A DNA stretch of 64,000 nt from Pseudoalteromonas phenolica. Its GTDB lineage: Bacteria > Pseudomonadota > Gammaproteobacteria > Enterobacterales > Alteromonadaceae. Shown here piece after piece: positions 9,314 to 18,969 of the stretch. The stretch covers positions 2,790,001 through 2,854,000 of the forward strand of contig NZ_CP013187.1 of NCBI RefSeq assembly GCF_001444405.1. Direction: 5' to 3'. The position numbers were made by a program, and so were the translations under genes. How positions within the stretch are numbered: position 1 is the stretch's first letter; the number at the start of each line of letters is the position of its first letter. The notes under the pieces are model-generated. The model was not told the DNA's origin. It saw only the letters and a list, made by a program, of their open reading frames with translations, and did not search any database.

Positions 9314-9967
9314 GTGCTACTTAACTATGCTCCCCCACTAGACCCATATTTACATATTCTGTATCAAGATGACGATATGTTGGTTATCAATAAGCCCAGT
9401 GGATTGTTAACAGTGCCCGGTAAAGACCCCAAGCATGCAGATTGTGCAATTGCTCGAGTAAACCGTGTTTTTCCTACTGCGCGAATAGTACATCGTTTAG
9501 ACATGGCGACTTCTGGCGTGTTGTGTTTAGCTATGCACAAAGAAGCTCATCGTTTTTTAAGCATTCAATTTCAAGATAGATTAACCAATAAGTACTACAT
9601 TGCCCGTGTGCATGGCAAATTAGCGCAGCCTACAGGCTCTGTTGATTTACCCTTAACCTGTGATTGGCCTAATAGACCGAAACAAATGGTGTGTCATGAA
9701 AGTGGCAAACCATCACTTACCCACTTTGAGGTGTTAGCGCATGAAGCGGCGGCAACTCGTGTAAAACTTACCCCTATCACGGGTCGCTCACACCAACTTC
9801 GCGTACATATGTTATCACTAGGTCATGTCATTTTAGGTGACAGGTTATATGCTAAAGATGAAGCATTAGCGGCAGCAAACCGTTTACAGCTGCATGCCGA
9901 GATGTTGCAAATTGCACACCCTCGCACTGAAGAGATGATGACTTTTACCACCCCTGCGCCTTTTTAA
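9314..9967 (+). CDS. rluA: Dual-specificity 23S rRNA/tRNA pseudouridine synthase RluA
   Basis: The protein has 217 residues (E. coli 219) and starts at GTG with GAGG upstream. The catalytic motif HRLDMATSG places the essential Asp at residue 63. Other RluA blocks are INKPSGLLTVPG, CDWPNRPKQ and ITGRSHQLRVHML. The enzyme isomerises U746 in 23S rRNA and U32 in some tRNAs. It lacks the S4 domain found in RluC/RluD, as expected for RluA. Its proximity to rapA matches the order seen in E. coli. Confidence 0.96.
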   Translation: MLLNYAPPLDPYLHILYQDDDMLVINKPSGLLTVPGKDPKHADCAIARVNRVFPTARIVHRLDMATSGVLCLAMHKEAHRFLSIQFQDRLTNKYYIARVHGKLAQPTGSVDLPLTCDWPNRPKQMVCHESGKPSLTHFEVLAHEAAATRVKLTPITGRSHQLRVHMLSLGHVILGDRLYAKDEALAAANRLQLHAEMLQIAHPRTEEMMTFTTPAPF

Positions 9968-9968
9968 T

Positions 9969-10000
9969 AAAACAGCCGCAGGTAATCTTGCGGCTATTTT
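9969..10000. terminator. Terminator between rluA and the M20 gene (convergent)
   Basis: AGCCGCA (9974-9980) and TGCGGCT (9989-9995) pair perfectly with an 8-nt loop. It is flanked by AAAA on one side and ATTTTATATTTT on the other, so it can serve both converging genes. Confidence 0.75.
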
Positions 10001-10019
10001 ATATTTTAACGAGTTAAAA

Positions 10020-11327
10020 CTACTGCTTAAACAGGTCAATAGCACTCGCTGTCATGGCTCTTACACCCGTATGTACTGCCAATTCATAATCTGGTGCAAA
10101 CTTGCTCGAATGTAATGAAGGCAGAGGCTCACCACTTTGCATGGCAGCTTGATAGCTGCTTGGCTCAACCCCACCTAGCCAAAAAATGGTGATGGGAATG
10201 TTTTCTTCGGTACGGCCAAATAAACCAAAGTCTTCGCCCGCCATAACAGGCTCAGCTTTGACAACCTGCGAGTCGCCCAACTCCTGTTTAATGCTCTTTG
10301 TCATACGAGTTGCAAGTTCAGGGTTATTATAAGTTGATGGAATAGACTCAGATTCATGCACCAACACTTCTGGATAAAGCGACTCATCTAACCCGGCACT
10401 TTGCGCAATGCCCGCGGTTAAACGTTTAATTGCGGCAATTTGTTGCTCGCGAACCGCAGGATCATAAGAGCGTAACGTTAACTGCAACTTCACTTCATTT
10501 GAAATAATATTGTGCTTTGAGCCACCGTGAATTGAACCGACTGTGATAACAGATGGTTTAAGCGGTGAAATTTCTCGGCTGGTAATGGTTTGCAGACCTA
10601 AAACAATGCGAGACGCTAATACCACAGGGTCGATAGTGGTATGTGGGTAAGCACCATGTCCGCCTTTGCCTTTGACTGAAATATCCACCGAATCCACGTT
10701 TGCTAGAGCATAGCCTGGTGCGATTGCTACTTGACCTGCAGGAAGTGACGCACTGGTATGTAAACCCAACACATAGTCAGGCTTTGCAAACTGCTTAAAT
10801 AACCCCTCTTTGATCATGGCTTTGGCACCACCTCCGACTTCTTCAGCAGGCTGAGCAACCATCATCAGCGTCCCTTGCCATTGGTCTTTGTGCTTCATCA
10901 GCTGCTCAGCAGTACCGATCATACTGGTCATGTGAATATCGTGAGCACAGCCATGCATAACACCGACCTGATTATTATGCTTATCTAACACCTTTACTTT
11001 TGACGCATACGCTTTACCTGTCTGCTCAACAATAGGTAACCCATCAGTATCCGCGCGGATCATCACAGTTGGGCCATTGCCATTTTTATATAAGCCAACT
11101 ACGCCAAAACCACCCACATTGCTAGTCACATCAAAACCAAGCTGTTCTAGCTCTTTCGCTAAACGTTTACCTGTTTGCTCTTCTTGATAGGACAACTCTG
11201 GATTTTGGTGCAGGTGTAAATAAAGCTGATTGAGTTTAGGTAAACTTTGTTGAACCGATTTATCTAAATCTAGGGCGTGAATATTAGCACTGAGTAATAA
11301 GGCTAAGCTGAGAGTCAGTTTTTTCAT
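10020..11327 (-). CDS. Exported M20-family amidohydrolase/peptidase
   Basis: The protein has 435 residues with an N-terminal signal peptide (MKKLTLSLALLLSANIHA). The M20D family blocks are RADTDGLP (91-98), MHGCAHD (124-130) and PAEE (160-163), which supply the metal ligands. A dimerisation domain sits in the middle (about 210-320). Relatives hydrolyse N-acyl amino acids such as hippurate or indoleacetyl amino acids, or act as carboxypeptidases. The signal peptide suggests periplasmic action on such conjugates or peptides. The substrate cannot be told from sequence. It is a single-gene unit; the regulator gene to its left on the coding strand is 114 bases or more away. Confidence 0.9.
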   Translation of the reverse strand: MKKLTLSLALLLSANIHALDLDKSVQQSLPKLNQLYLHLHQNPELSYQEEQTGKRLAKELEQLGFDVTSNVGGFGVVGLYKNGNGPTVMIRADTDGLPIVEQTGKAYASKVKVLDKHNNQVGVMHGCAHDIHMTSMIGTAEQLMKHKDQWQGTLMMVAQPAEEVGGGAKAMIKEGLFKQFAKPDYVLGLHTSASLPAGQVAIAPGYALANVDSVDISVKGKGGHGAYPHTTIDPVVLASRIVLGLQTITSREISPLKPSVITVGSIHGGSKHNIISNEVKLQLTLRSYDPAVREQQIAAIKRLTAGIAQSAGLDESLYPEVLVHESESIPSTYNNPELATRMTKSIKQELGDSQVVKAEPVMAGEDFGLFGRTEENIPITIFWLGGVEPSSYQAAMQSGEPLPSLHSSKFAPDYELAVHTGVRAMTASAIDLFKQ

Positions 11328-11441
11328 TTTTTGTTTTTTATCTTGTGTAATAAGTGAGCATTAAACTTATCAGTTTCAGTCGCTTTTCGCCAATAGCAAC
11401 TGGTCTAATACTCACTTTAGAAACTGACAGCACGTAATGAA

Positions 11442-11900
11442 TTAAGTGTGCTCTGCATCACTCCAGATACTGTACTTATTGCCAAGCCATAAACAAAAAT
11501 TGAAGAAATACCCGACTCCCAACATAATGATGCCGCCCGCCAATGCTGGCTGACTGATCAGACCTAGTACACAGAATACATAACCACTTATGTGGCAAGT
11601 AAACAACGCCCGAACTGTCGCACGTTTTGACGGCGTTAAATTGAGATAGTTCAAAGCAAACCATAATCTCACCCATAAAGGCGCTGCCTGCCATAACTCT
11701 TTTTGTGTTTTCATATCTAACCTCGTTTGTTGCAATGTATCTACATTCACTTCTAAAACAGAGGCAAGGCATTTTAATGATTCCAAACTGGCATTATGGC
11801 CGCTTTCAATTCGCTGAATTGTACGAACATTGAGGCCTGACATTTCGGCTAACTGCTCTTGGGTTAAATGTCTACTGACTCTTAATTGTTTTAAAACCAT
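11442..11900 (-). CDS. XRE-type HTH regulator with C-terminal membrane segments
   Basis: The protein has 152 residues from ATG 11900, chosen because the DNA-binding domain then begins at once (MVLKQLRVSRHLTQEQLAEM). The longer frame from 11957 only adds an unlikely tail. A helix-turn-helix (about 3-57) is followed by a linker and two hydrophobic segments (about 98-115 and 119-140). The design implies a membrane-anchored repressor that may sense the envelope. No target gene is evident; possible targets are itself or the M20 gene downstream. Domain calls are direct readings; the anchoring is inferred. Confidence 0.8.
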   Translation of the reverse strand: MVLKQLRVSRHLTQEQLAEMSGLNVRTIQRIESGHNASLESLKCLASVLEVNVDTLQQTRLDMKTQKELWQAAPLWVRLWFALNYLNLTPSKRATVRALFTCHISGYVFCVLGLISQPALAGGIIMLGVGYFFNFCLWLGNKYSIWSDAEHT

Positions 11901-12026
11901 TATTTCTTGTTTCCTTGCTTCCAACGAGGTCACTATGAACAAAGTACAGCAACTCAACCACGACTTTTACCCGACACGAAATTTTATCTTTAAAGTTCAT
12001 ATAATTAGCTAATACGATTAGCCATT

Positions 12027-12051
12027 AAAAAAGCCCGCAATTGCGGGCTTT
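12027..12051 (-). terminator. Terminator of parC
   Basis: AAAGCCCGCAATTGCGGGCTTT is a perfect palindrome that, read leftward, is followed by a T-run. It lies 15 bases after the parC stop. Confidence 0.9.
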
Positions 12052-12065
12052 CAAAACTAAAATGC

Positions 12066-14363
12066 TTACTCTAAGCTTTCTGACGGGGCCTCTTCTATAG
12101 GCTCTGCCTTAGTAAACTCAATCTCGTATTCATCAACACGTTGAAGCCCTCTTGGTAGTTTATTACCACGACGACCACGTTCACCATAGTAATGTTCTAA
12201 ATCACTCGGCTTAAGGGTTAGTTTGCGCTTACCTGCATGTAGTGTAACCGATGCACCATCAGGCACACACGCGAGTACTTTGACAAACTCTTCACGTGCT
12301 TGTACTTTCGCACTTGGAATAGAGATGATCTTATTACCTTTACCTTTAGCCAGTTTTGGTAAATCACGCAGTGGGAAAATAAGCATTCGACCTTCATTCG
12401 AAATTGCCATACAGCGATCGGTTGCAACATCATTCACAGAAATAGGCGCTATAAGTTCAGCTCCTTTCGGCACAGTTACTAGCGCTTTACCATTTTTATT
12501 CTTACTGACTAAGTCATTAAAGCCAGTGATGAAGCCATAGCCGCCATCGGTTGCCATTAGGTAAAGCTCTTCTTCTTCGCCCATCACCACGTGTTCAAAT
12601 GTCGCGCCACCCGCTAAGCTAAAGCGACCCGTCATTGGTTCACCTTGGCTTCTGGCTGACGGTAAACTATGTGCATCCGTCGCAAACGCGCGCCCTGTAC
12701 TGTCTAAGAATACGGCAGGCTGGTTGCTCTTACCCCGTGCTGAGGCTTTATATTCATCGCCTGAACGATAGTTCAAGCCTTCAGCATCAATATCATGGCC
12801 TTTGGCTACACGCGCCCAGCCTTTTTCAGATAGCACCACCGTCACAGCTTCTGAAGGAATTAAATCTTTTTCACTTAAGGCTTTTGATTCACCACGCTCA
12901 ACTACAGGTGAGCGGCGTTCATCACCGTAAAGCTCAGCGGCTTCTTGAATTTCTTTTTTCATCAAGGTCGACATACGACGCTCAGAGCCAAGTGTTAGCT
13001 CTAGCTTGTCACGCTCTGCTGCAAGTTCATCTTGCTCGCCTTTGATTTTCATCTCTTCTAGCTTCGCTAAATGACGAAGTTTTAAATCAAGAATGGCCTC
13101 AGCTTGCTTGTCTGATAAACCAAAGCGCGACATCAACTCTGCTTTTGGATTATCTTCATTACGGATAATTTCGATAACTTCGTCGATGTTTAAGAAGGCA
13201 ATCATTAAACCTTCTAAAATATGCAGTCGAGCAAGCACTTTATCTAAACGATACTGCAAACGACGGCGCACTGTTTCACGGCGGAACACAAGCCATTCCG
13301 CTAAGATTGAGCGTAAGTCTTTAACTTGCGGTCTGCCATCTAAGCCAATCATGTTCAGGTTAACACGGTAGCTCTTTTCTAAATCTGTGGTTGCAAATAG
13401 GTGCGCCATCAGAGGCTCAACTTTAACTCGATTTGAACGAGGGACAATCACAATGCGCGTTGGATTTTCATGATCTGACTCATCGCGAAGGTCGGCCACC
13501 ATAGGCAGCTTTTTCGCTGTCATCTGCGCTGCAATCTGCTCTAATACTTTTGCACCCGAACACTGATGCGGTAAAGCTGTGATCACCACTTCACCTTGCT
13601 CTTCAGTGTAAACCGCACGCATTTTTATTGAGCCTTTACCCGTGGTATAGATTTTCTGAATATCCGCTTTTGGCGTGATAATTTCAGCATCCGTAGGATA
13701 ATCAGGTGCCTGAACGAGTTCTAACAACTCTTCAAGAGTTGTTTTCGGCTTATCAAGTAATGTACAACAGGCAGACGCTAACTCTCGAACATTATGTGGC
13801 GGTATATCTGTCGCCATACCTACCGCAATACCCGTTACGCCATTAAGTAAGATATGAGGCAAACGTGCTGGCAGCACTTGCGGTTCGTTCATGGTGCCAT
13901 CGAAGTTCGGAGTCCAATCAACGGTGCCTTGACCAAGTTCTTTTAACAGCACTTCTGAGAATTTAGATAATCGGGCTTCGGTATAACGCATTGCCGCAAA
14001 CGACTTTGGATCGTCCGCAGCACCCCAGTTACCTTGACCATCAACGAGCGGGTAACGGTATGAGAACGGCTGCGCCATTAATACCATGGCTTCGTAACAC
14101 GCGCTGTCACCATGAGGATGGTATTTACCCAGTACATCACCGACCGTACGTGCTGACTTTTTATACTTAGCGGCAGCTGAAAGACCCAGCTCACTCATCG
14201 CATACACAATTCGACGTTGTACTGGTTTTAGACCATCACCAATATGTGGCAGTGCACGGTCCATGATCACATACATGGAATAATTGAGGTAGGCGTCTTC
14301 GGTAAAACGCCCCATGGTTTGTTGTTCTATGCCCTGTAAAGACAAGGTTTGCGGATCTGTCAT
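12066..14363 (-). CDS. parC: DNA topoisomerase IV subunit A
   Basis: The protein has 765 residues (E. coli 752). The N-terminal breakage-reunion domain holds the catalytic Tyr127 in AAMRYTEARLS. The quinolone-determining region reads HPHGDSACYEAM, with Ser87 and Glu91 at the places of E. coli Ser80 and Glu84, so it looks wild type. The C-terminal half is a beta-pinwheel that wraps DNA. With ParE it decatenates daughter chromosomes. parE follows upstream on the same strand with a 113-bp gap, so the two may have separate promoters. Confidence 0.97.
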   Translation of the reverse strand: MTDPQTLSLQGIEQQTMGRFTEDAYLNYSMYVIMDRALPHIGDGLKPVQRRIVYAMSELGLSAAAKYKKSARTVGDVLGKYHPHGDSACYEAMVLMAQPFSYRYPLVDGQGNWGAADDPKSFAAMRYTEARLSKFSEVLLKELGQGTVDWTPNFDGTMNEPQVLPARLPHILLNGVTGIAVGMATDIPPHNVRELASACCTLLDKPKTTLEELLELVQAPDYPTDAEIITPKADIQKIYTTGKGSIKMRAVYTEEQGEVVITALPHQCSGAKVLEQIAAQMTAKKLPMVADLRDESDHENPTRIVIVPRSNRVKVEPLMAHLFATTDLEKSYRVNLNMIGLDGRPQVKDLRSILAEWLVFRRETVRRRLQYRLDKVLARLHILEGLMIAFLNIDEVIEIIRNEDNPKAELMSRFGLSDKQAEAILDLKLRHLAKLEEMKIKGEQDELAAERDKLELTLGSERRMSTLMKKEIQEAAELYGDERRSPVVERGESKALSEKDLIPSEAVTVVLSEKGWARVAKGHDIDAEGLNYRSGDEYKASARGKSNQPAVFLDSTGRAFATDAHSLPSARSQGEPMTGRFSLAGGATFEHVVMGEEEELYLMATDGGYGFITGFNDLVSKNKNGKALVTVPKGAELIAPISVNDVATDRCMAISNEGRMLIFPLRDLPKLAKGKGNKIISIPSAKVQAREEFVKVLACVPDGASVTLHAGKRKLTLKPSDLEHYYGERGRRGNKLPRGLQRVDEYEIEFTKAEPIEEAPSESLE

Positions 14364-14476
14364 ATCGCGCCCTATTGTTATTATCTTTATACGCTTTCAT
14401 TCTTTAAAATGAACAAAACGTACAAAGCCGCTAGCGATTATATCGTTTAGCGGCTATTCAATTTTAAAATCTATTC

Positions 14477-16366
14477 TTAAACTTCTGCTCTGTCGCCATG
14501 CTCTTCAAGCCATGATTTACGGTCACCCGAGCGTTTTTTCGCAAGCAGCATATCCATCATTTCAATGGTATGCTCTTCTTCGTCTAATGTCAGCTGTACG
14601 AGACGTCGCGTATTAGGGTCCATGGTTGTTTCACGTAACTGCATTGGGTTCATTTCACCCAGACCTTTGAATCGCTGTACGTTCACTTTACCGCGTTTTT
14701 TCTCGGCTTCGATTCTATCTAAAATACCACGTTTTTCGTCTTCATCGAGCGCGTAATAAACTTCTTTACCAATATCAATACGGAATAATGGCGGCATTGC
14801 CACATACACATGGCCCGCTTTAACTAAGGTTGGGAAATGCTTAACAAATAGCGCACACAAGAGTGTTGCTATGTGTAATCCATCTGAGTCAGCATCAGCA
14901 AGAATACAAATTTTGCCATAGCGCAGGCCCGACAAATCAGTTGAATCAGGGTCGATACCTAAAGCAACTGAAATATCATGTACTTCTTGAGATGCTAGAA
15001 TTTGTCCTGATTCAACTTCCCAGGTATTTAGGATTTTACCGCGCAGTGGCATGATAGCTTGGAATTCACGGTCTCGGGCTTGCTTCGCTGAACCACCCGC
15101 CGAGTCACCCTCTACTAGAAAGAGCTCTGAGCGTTCTGTTTCACTGCCCGAACAGTCGGTTAGCTTGCCCGGTAATGCTGGACCTGATGTAACTTTTTTG
15201 CGCACCACTTTTTTCGCTGCGCGCATACGTTTTTGCGCATTGCTGATACACAATTCTGCCAGTAGCTCAGCCGTTTCTGTGTGCTCATTTAGCCACAAGC
15301 TAAATGCATCTTTCACAATGCCCGATACAAAGGTCGCACATGAACGTGAAGATAATTTTTCTTTGGTTTGACCTGCAAATTGTGGGTCTTGCATCTTCAC
15401 CGATAACACATAGCTACATTTATCCCAGATATCGTCTGGGGTTAGCTTAACGCCTCGGGGCAATAAGTTACGGAATTCACAAAACTCACGCATGGCCTCT
15501 AATAGACCTTGGCGAAGACCATTTACGTGTGTACCACCCTGTGCTGTCGGTATTAAGTTTACGTAGCTTTCCGCGATTGACTCGCCACCTTCAGGTAACC
15601 AGTGTAGCGCCCAATCGACACCTTCTGTTGAGCCACTAAAGCTGCCAGTGAAAGGTGATTTTGGTAATACTTCGAAACCGCTAGCTGCGTCTTTTAAGTA
15701 ATCTTCAAGGCCGGCTTCATAGTGCCATTCTTGCGTTTCTTTAGTTTGCTTATTGATAAAGCGAATGCGTAAACCAGGGCATAATACCGCTTTGGCTTTT
15801 AATAAGTGATTAAGTTTAGATAAAGAGAAGTTTGCTGAATCAAAGTAGCTTGCATCAGGCCAAAAGTGGACTGAAGTACCCGTATTGCGCTTACCTACCG
15901 TGCCCGTTACTTCTAGGTCTTGTACTTTATCGCCATTTTCAAATGCCATTTCATAGACTTGAGCATCACGACGCACGCTAATTTCAACACGCGTTGACAA
16001 GGCGTTTACGACTGAAATACCTACCCCGTGTAGACCACCTGAAAACTGATAGTTTTTGTTTGAGAACTTACCACCAGCATGCAGTTTAGTCAGGATCAGC
16101 TCTACCCCAGGAATGCCTTCTTCTGGGTGAATATCAATCGGCATACCTCGGCCATCATCGATAACCTCTAGTGAGTTATCTTCATGCAGGATGACATCAA
16201 TCTTGGTTGCGTGGCCAGCTAATGCTTCATCAACACTGTTATCTATTACTTCTTGGCCTAAATGGTTAGGTCGAGTGGTATCTGTGTACATTCCCGGGCG
16301 ACGTTTTACAGGCTCTAACCCGTTTAAAACTTCTATCGCTTCGGCATTATAATTCTGCTGGCTCAT
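14477..16366 (-). CDS. parE: DNA topoisomerase IV subunit B
   Basis: The protein has 629 residues (E. coli 630). A GHKL ATPase domain at the N-terminus shows EVIDNSVDEAL and the glycine motifs DDGRGMP and GGLHGVG. A TOPRIM domain shows LVEGDSAGGSAKQARDR and DADSDGLH. It drives topoisomerase IV strand passage with ParC. It lies downstream of yqiA with a 34-bp gap, the same order as in E. coli. Confidence 0.97.
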   Translation of the reverse strand: MSQQNYNAEAIEVLNGLEPVKRRPGMYTDTTRPNHLGQEVIDNSVDEALAGHATKIDVILHEDNSLEVIDDGRGMPIDIHPEEGIPGVELILTKLHAGGKFSNKNYQFSGGLHGVGISVVNALSTRVEISVRRDAQVYEMAFENGDKVQDLEVTGTVGKRNTGTSVHFWPDASYFDSANFSLSKLNHLLKAKAVLCPGLRIRFINKQTKETQEWHYEAGLEDYLKDAASGFEVLPKSPFTGSFSGSTEGVDWALHWLPEGGESIAESYVNLIPTAQGGTHVNGLRQGLLEAMREFCEFRNLLPRGVKLTPDDIWDKCSYVLSVKMQDPQFAGQTKEKLSSRSCATFVSGIVKDAFSLWLNEHTETAELLAELCISNAQKRMRAAKKVVRKKVTSGPALPGKLTDCSGSETERSELFLVEGDSAGGSAKQARDREFQAIMPLRGKILNTWEVESGQILASQEVHDISVALGIDPDSTDLSGLRYGKICILADADSDGLHIATLLCALFVKHFPTLVKAGHVYVAMPPLFRIDIGKEVYYALDEDEKRGILDRIEAEKKRGKVNVQRFKGLGEMNPMQLRETTMDPNTRRLVQLTLDEEEHTIEMMDMLLAKKRSGDRKSWLEEHGDRAEV

Positions 16367-16400
16367 GGCTTAATTCTTTATCTTTTTTATTCGTTTTGTT

Positions 16401-16967
16401 TTACGTGATTTTAAGAAATTTGGCAACGGTGTCAAAGTAACGCTCAAAACCCATAAAACTGTGATCACCGGCAAACTCTACATGTTGCGCGCATTGTTTA
16501 AAATAATCAACTGCTTGCTCAAATGGCAAAACTTCATCTCCCATTTGCTGAAGCAACATTACCCTACCTGGATGTGGAAGATGAGTCATAAATAGTGATT
16601 GTAAGGCAGCAACATGCTCTAAGGTAAGTTCGTAGTGCATGTCTTGATAGGGATTATACTGCGGTCCCAAGTAATCTGCTAATAATTCAAAAGGCTTAAC
16701 TGCAGGATTAATCACAACTGCTTTAATGTTATACAACTGCGACAAATAGGTCGCATAATATCCACCTAACGAGCTGCCCAACAACACCGTATGTTGGTCA
16801 ATCAGCTGTGTTAGCTGAATGATTGCAACTCTGGGATCAAAGTGTAATCTCGGTGAGATATATTCAATATCAGGATAATGCGTTGATACCCATTGTCCAA
16901 ACTGTTGCGCTTTAAATGACTTCTCTGAGCTATTAAACCCGTGGATGTATATTACGCGTTTAACCAT
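16401..16967 (-). CDS. yqiA: YqiA-family esterase
   Basis: The protein has 188 residues. It is an alpha/beta hydrolase fold with nucleophile Ser66 in GSSLGG, an acid in GDEVLPF and the His in GDHSFMGF. E. coli YqiA hydrolyses short acyl esters; the physiological substrate is unknown. Its start overlaps the end of cpdA by 16 bases, so translation is probably coupled in the nudF-yqiB-cpdA-yqiA-parE run. Confidence 0.9.
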   Translation of the reverse strand: MVKRVIYIHGFNSSEKSFKAQQFGQWVSTHYPDIEYISPRLHFDPRVAIIQLTQLIDQHTVLLGSSLGGYYATYLSQLYNIKAVVINPAVKPFELLADYLGPQYNPYQDMHYELTLEHVAALQSLFMTHLPHPGRVMLLQQMGDEVLPFEQAVDYFKQCAQHVEFAGDHSFMGFERYFDTVAKFLKIT

Positions 16968-17725
16968 ATCACCTCTGTTTTAAACGCTGAACGCGAGAAA
17001 TCAATTAGCCGCACTGCGGGCCCCAAATTTTGCTGCTGCCAGTTAGGGGTTGCTTTTGAAAACTGAATAGAAGTCGCAGGCGTCGCTAACACAGGCAACT
17101 CTCTAAAGCTCTGCGAGTAATCGTTATGCACATGGCCGTGAATAAGTGCCTTTATTTTTTCACTCTCAACCAAGGCATTTAATAATTGCGGCCCATTTTC
17201 TAATATATGTTTGTCTAAATAGCCGTTGATTGGCATTGGATGGTGGTGACATAGCGCAAGCACATGATTTTCAGTTTCATGCAAATGCGCGTTTAATTCT
17301 TCTAGGTGACTTTGCGTACACCAACCTGCTGGCGTGTCACCTTTTGAATTCAGCAGTAAGACTTCAATGCCATCTGCAACTAGTTTTTTATGAGGCAGTA
17401 TTTGGGTATTTTCAATCGCCATATATTCACTCAGCTCATCATGATTCCCGGGCAACCAAAAGACCGGACAGGTTAAGTCACTTTGCTCCAAAAGCTCTGC
17501 AAATAACTGATAAGATTCTTGAGTATGATCTTGGGTAATATCGCCACCAAATATTGCCGCATCTAATTGCTGTGTAGCAAGGAAATCGAAGATTGCCGTT
17601 AAATTGCTTGCTGTATTTACAGAAAAGTATTCACCTTCTCTATTTGCGAATAAGTGACAATCAGTGAAATGAGCAAGTTTTAGATGGCGGGTGTCAAAAG
17701 TATAAATTTGTTCAAACCATGCCAT
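16952..17725 (-). CDS. cpdA: 3',5'-cyclic-AMP phosphodiesterase CpdA
   Basis: The protein has 257 residues. It is a class III cyclic nucleotide phosphodiesterase of the calcineurin-like metallophosphoesterase fold. The metal-binding blocks are DCHLF (Asp22, His24), GGDITQD, GNHDE and HGHVHND. It should lower cytoplasmic cAMP. It overlaps yqiB by 14 bases upstream and yqiA by 16 bases downstream. Confidence 0.93.
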   Translation of the reverse strand: MAWFEQIYTFDTRHLKLAHFTDCHLFANREGEYFSVNTASNLTAIFDFLATQQLDAAIFGGDITQDHTQESYQLFAELLEQSDLTCPVFWLPGNHDELSEYMAIENTQILPHKKLVADGIEVLLLNSKGDTPAGWCTQSHLEELNAHLHETENHVLALCHHHPMPINGYLDKHILENGPQLLNALVESEKIKALIHGHVHNDYSQSFRELPVLATPATSIQFSKATPNWQQQNLGPAVRLIDFSRSAFKTEVIWLNA

Positions 17726-18167
17726 TGTTCACGTCCCAATTTAAAGGTACTCGACCACTTTCTAAACATGCCATCAGCCAATCGCCTAAAAAAGCATTCA
17801 ACTGATATTTTTCATCTTTGTGGTGCATACTCGGATTTGGGTAACCGTAAGAAGGCTTAATGCGCTGATGAAAGTCATGATGCACCACTTCAGCCACCTT
17901 AGCATCATGGTATAAACGCACAGCAATATCTAGTTCAGGCAGATAGTCGCTGATTGTTGAGGTTTGTTTAATCGAAATATCAGTGGTGTATTTTGCACAG
18001 TCATCAATATGTACTTCGTAAGTGGCATTGGCTAATACGATTTTACGCTTCTCACCAACCACTTCTTCGGGTAATACTTTTAAAGCGCGTAAGTAGTTAC
18101 GCTCACACAAAGTAATATACTTGGGGAGTGATTGAATATACGCTTGCCTAGTAACCACATTACTCAA
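17712..18167 (-). CDS. yqiB: DUF1249 protein YqiB
   Basis: The protein has 151 residues and belongs to the DUF1249 family found between nudF and cpdA in many gammaproteobacteria. A characteristic stretch is YGYPNPSMHHKDEK near the C-terminus. Function is not established; its fixed place in this run suggests only a conserved operon. It lies 12 bases downstream of nudF. Confidence 0.85.
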   Translation of the reverse strand: MSNVVTRQAYIQSLPKYITLCERNYLRALKVLPEEVVGEKRKIVLANATYEVHIDDCAKYTTDISIKQTSTISDYLPELDIAVRLYHDAKVAEVVHHDFHQRIKPSYGYPNPSMHHKDEKYQLNAFLGDWLMACLESGRVPLNWDVNNGMV

Positions 18168-18179
18168 CTGTGCACCTCT

Positions 18180-18803
18180 TTACTCTGCTTGCCATTGTTC
18201 CAAAATACGGGCTTTATTTAACGCTAACCATTGTAGACTAATCACGGTCGCAGCGTTATCAATTTCTCCACTGTTTAGGCGGGCAATCGCTTCATCATAA
18301 GGCATAACATGCACTTTGATATCTTCACCTTCGTTATCTAAGCCGAAGATACCACCAGCTTCAGATAAGTCTGTTTTCGCCAGATATAAATATAATCGCT
18401 CAGTGGTACCACCTGGACTAGACAAATAGGATGTCATAAATTCAAGTTCTTGCAGCTCTAAGCCGGCTTCTTCTTTGGCTTCTTTGCGAACTACTTCTTC
18501 ATAATCCGTCGACCCCTCGGCCATCCCAGCAATACATTCTAACAACCAAGGGGAGTCTTTTGTTGCCAAAGCCCCTATACGAATTTGCTCAATAAGTAGT
18601 ACGTTATCTGTACTCGGATCATATGGTAAAACAGCAACAGCATGACCGCGTTCTAATATTTCTCTGCGCACAGTTTGGCTCATACCACCAGCAAAAAGAG
18701 CATGGTTAAATTTATACGCATGAATTTTAAAGAAGCCCTCAAAAACCGGCTCAATTGATGTGATTTTTACATCATTTTCATTAAATTGATTTATAGACTT
18801 CAT
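18180..18803 (-). CDS. nudF: ADP-ribose pyrophosphatase NudF
   Basis: The protein has 207 residues (E. coli 209). The Nudix box starts GMAEGSTDYEE and ends KEAKEEAGL. The metal-binding EE pair is intact, but the box has Thr where the first Glu of G-x5-E usually sits and Lys for the usual Arg of REx2EE. The enzyme splits ADP-ribose into AMP and ribose 5-phosphate. It is transcribed away from tolC across a 166-bp intergenic region, as in E. coli. Confidence 0.92.
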   Translation of the reverse strand: MKSINQFNENDVKITSIEPVFEGFFKIHAYKFNHALFAGGMSQTVRREILERGHAVAVLPYDPSTDNVLLIEQIRIGALATKDSPWLLECIAGMAEGSTDYEEVVRKEAKEEAGLELQELEFMTSYLSSPGGTTERLYLYLAKTDLSEAGGIFGLDNEGEDIKVHVMPYDEAIARLNSGEIDNAATVISLQWLALNKARILEQWQAE

Positions 18804-18879
18804 AAATTAACCTTTAAAAATAGGGCTCTAGACGCCAAAAACTAGGTATTTCAACTGTAATATATTCTGTTACACTTGA

Positions 18880-18895
18880 ACGTAAACTTTTACGT
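18880..18895. promoter_or_regulatory. Inverted repeat between nudF and tolC
   Basis: ACGTAAA and TTTACGT flank a central CT, a 16-bp perfect palindrome with the dyad symmetry of an operator. It lies 75 bases before tolC and 77 bases before nudF, so it could affect either divergent gene. The binding protein is unknown. Confidence 0.4.
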
Positions 18896-18969
18896 ATTTA
18901 CCCCTTTGCTATTGATAAAAACACGGTAACATACTCTCAATTAAAAATTGTCTAAGGATCGAGCGACAA

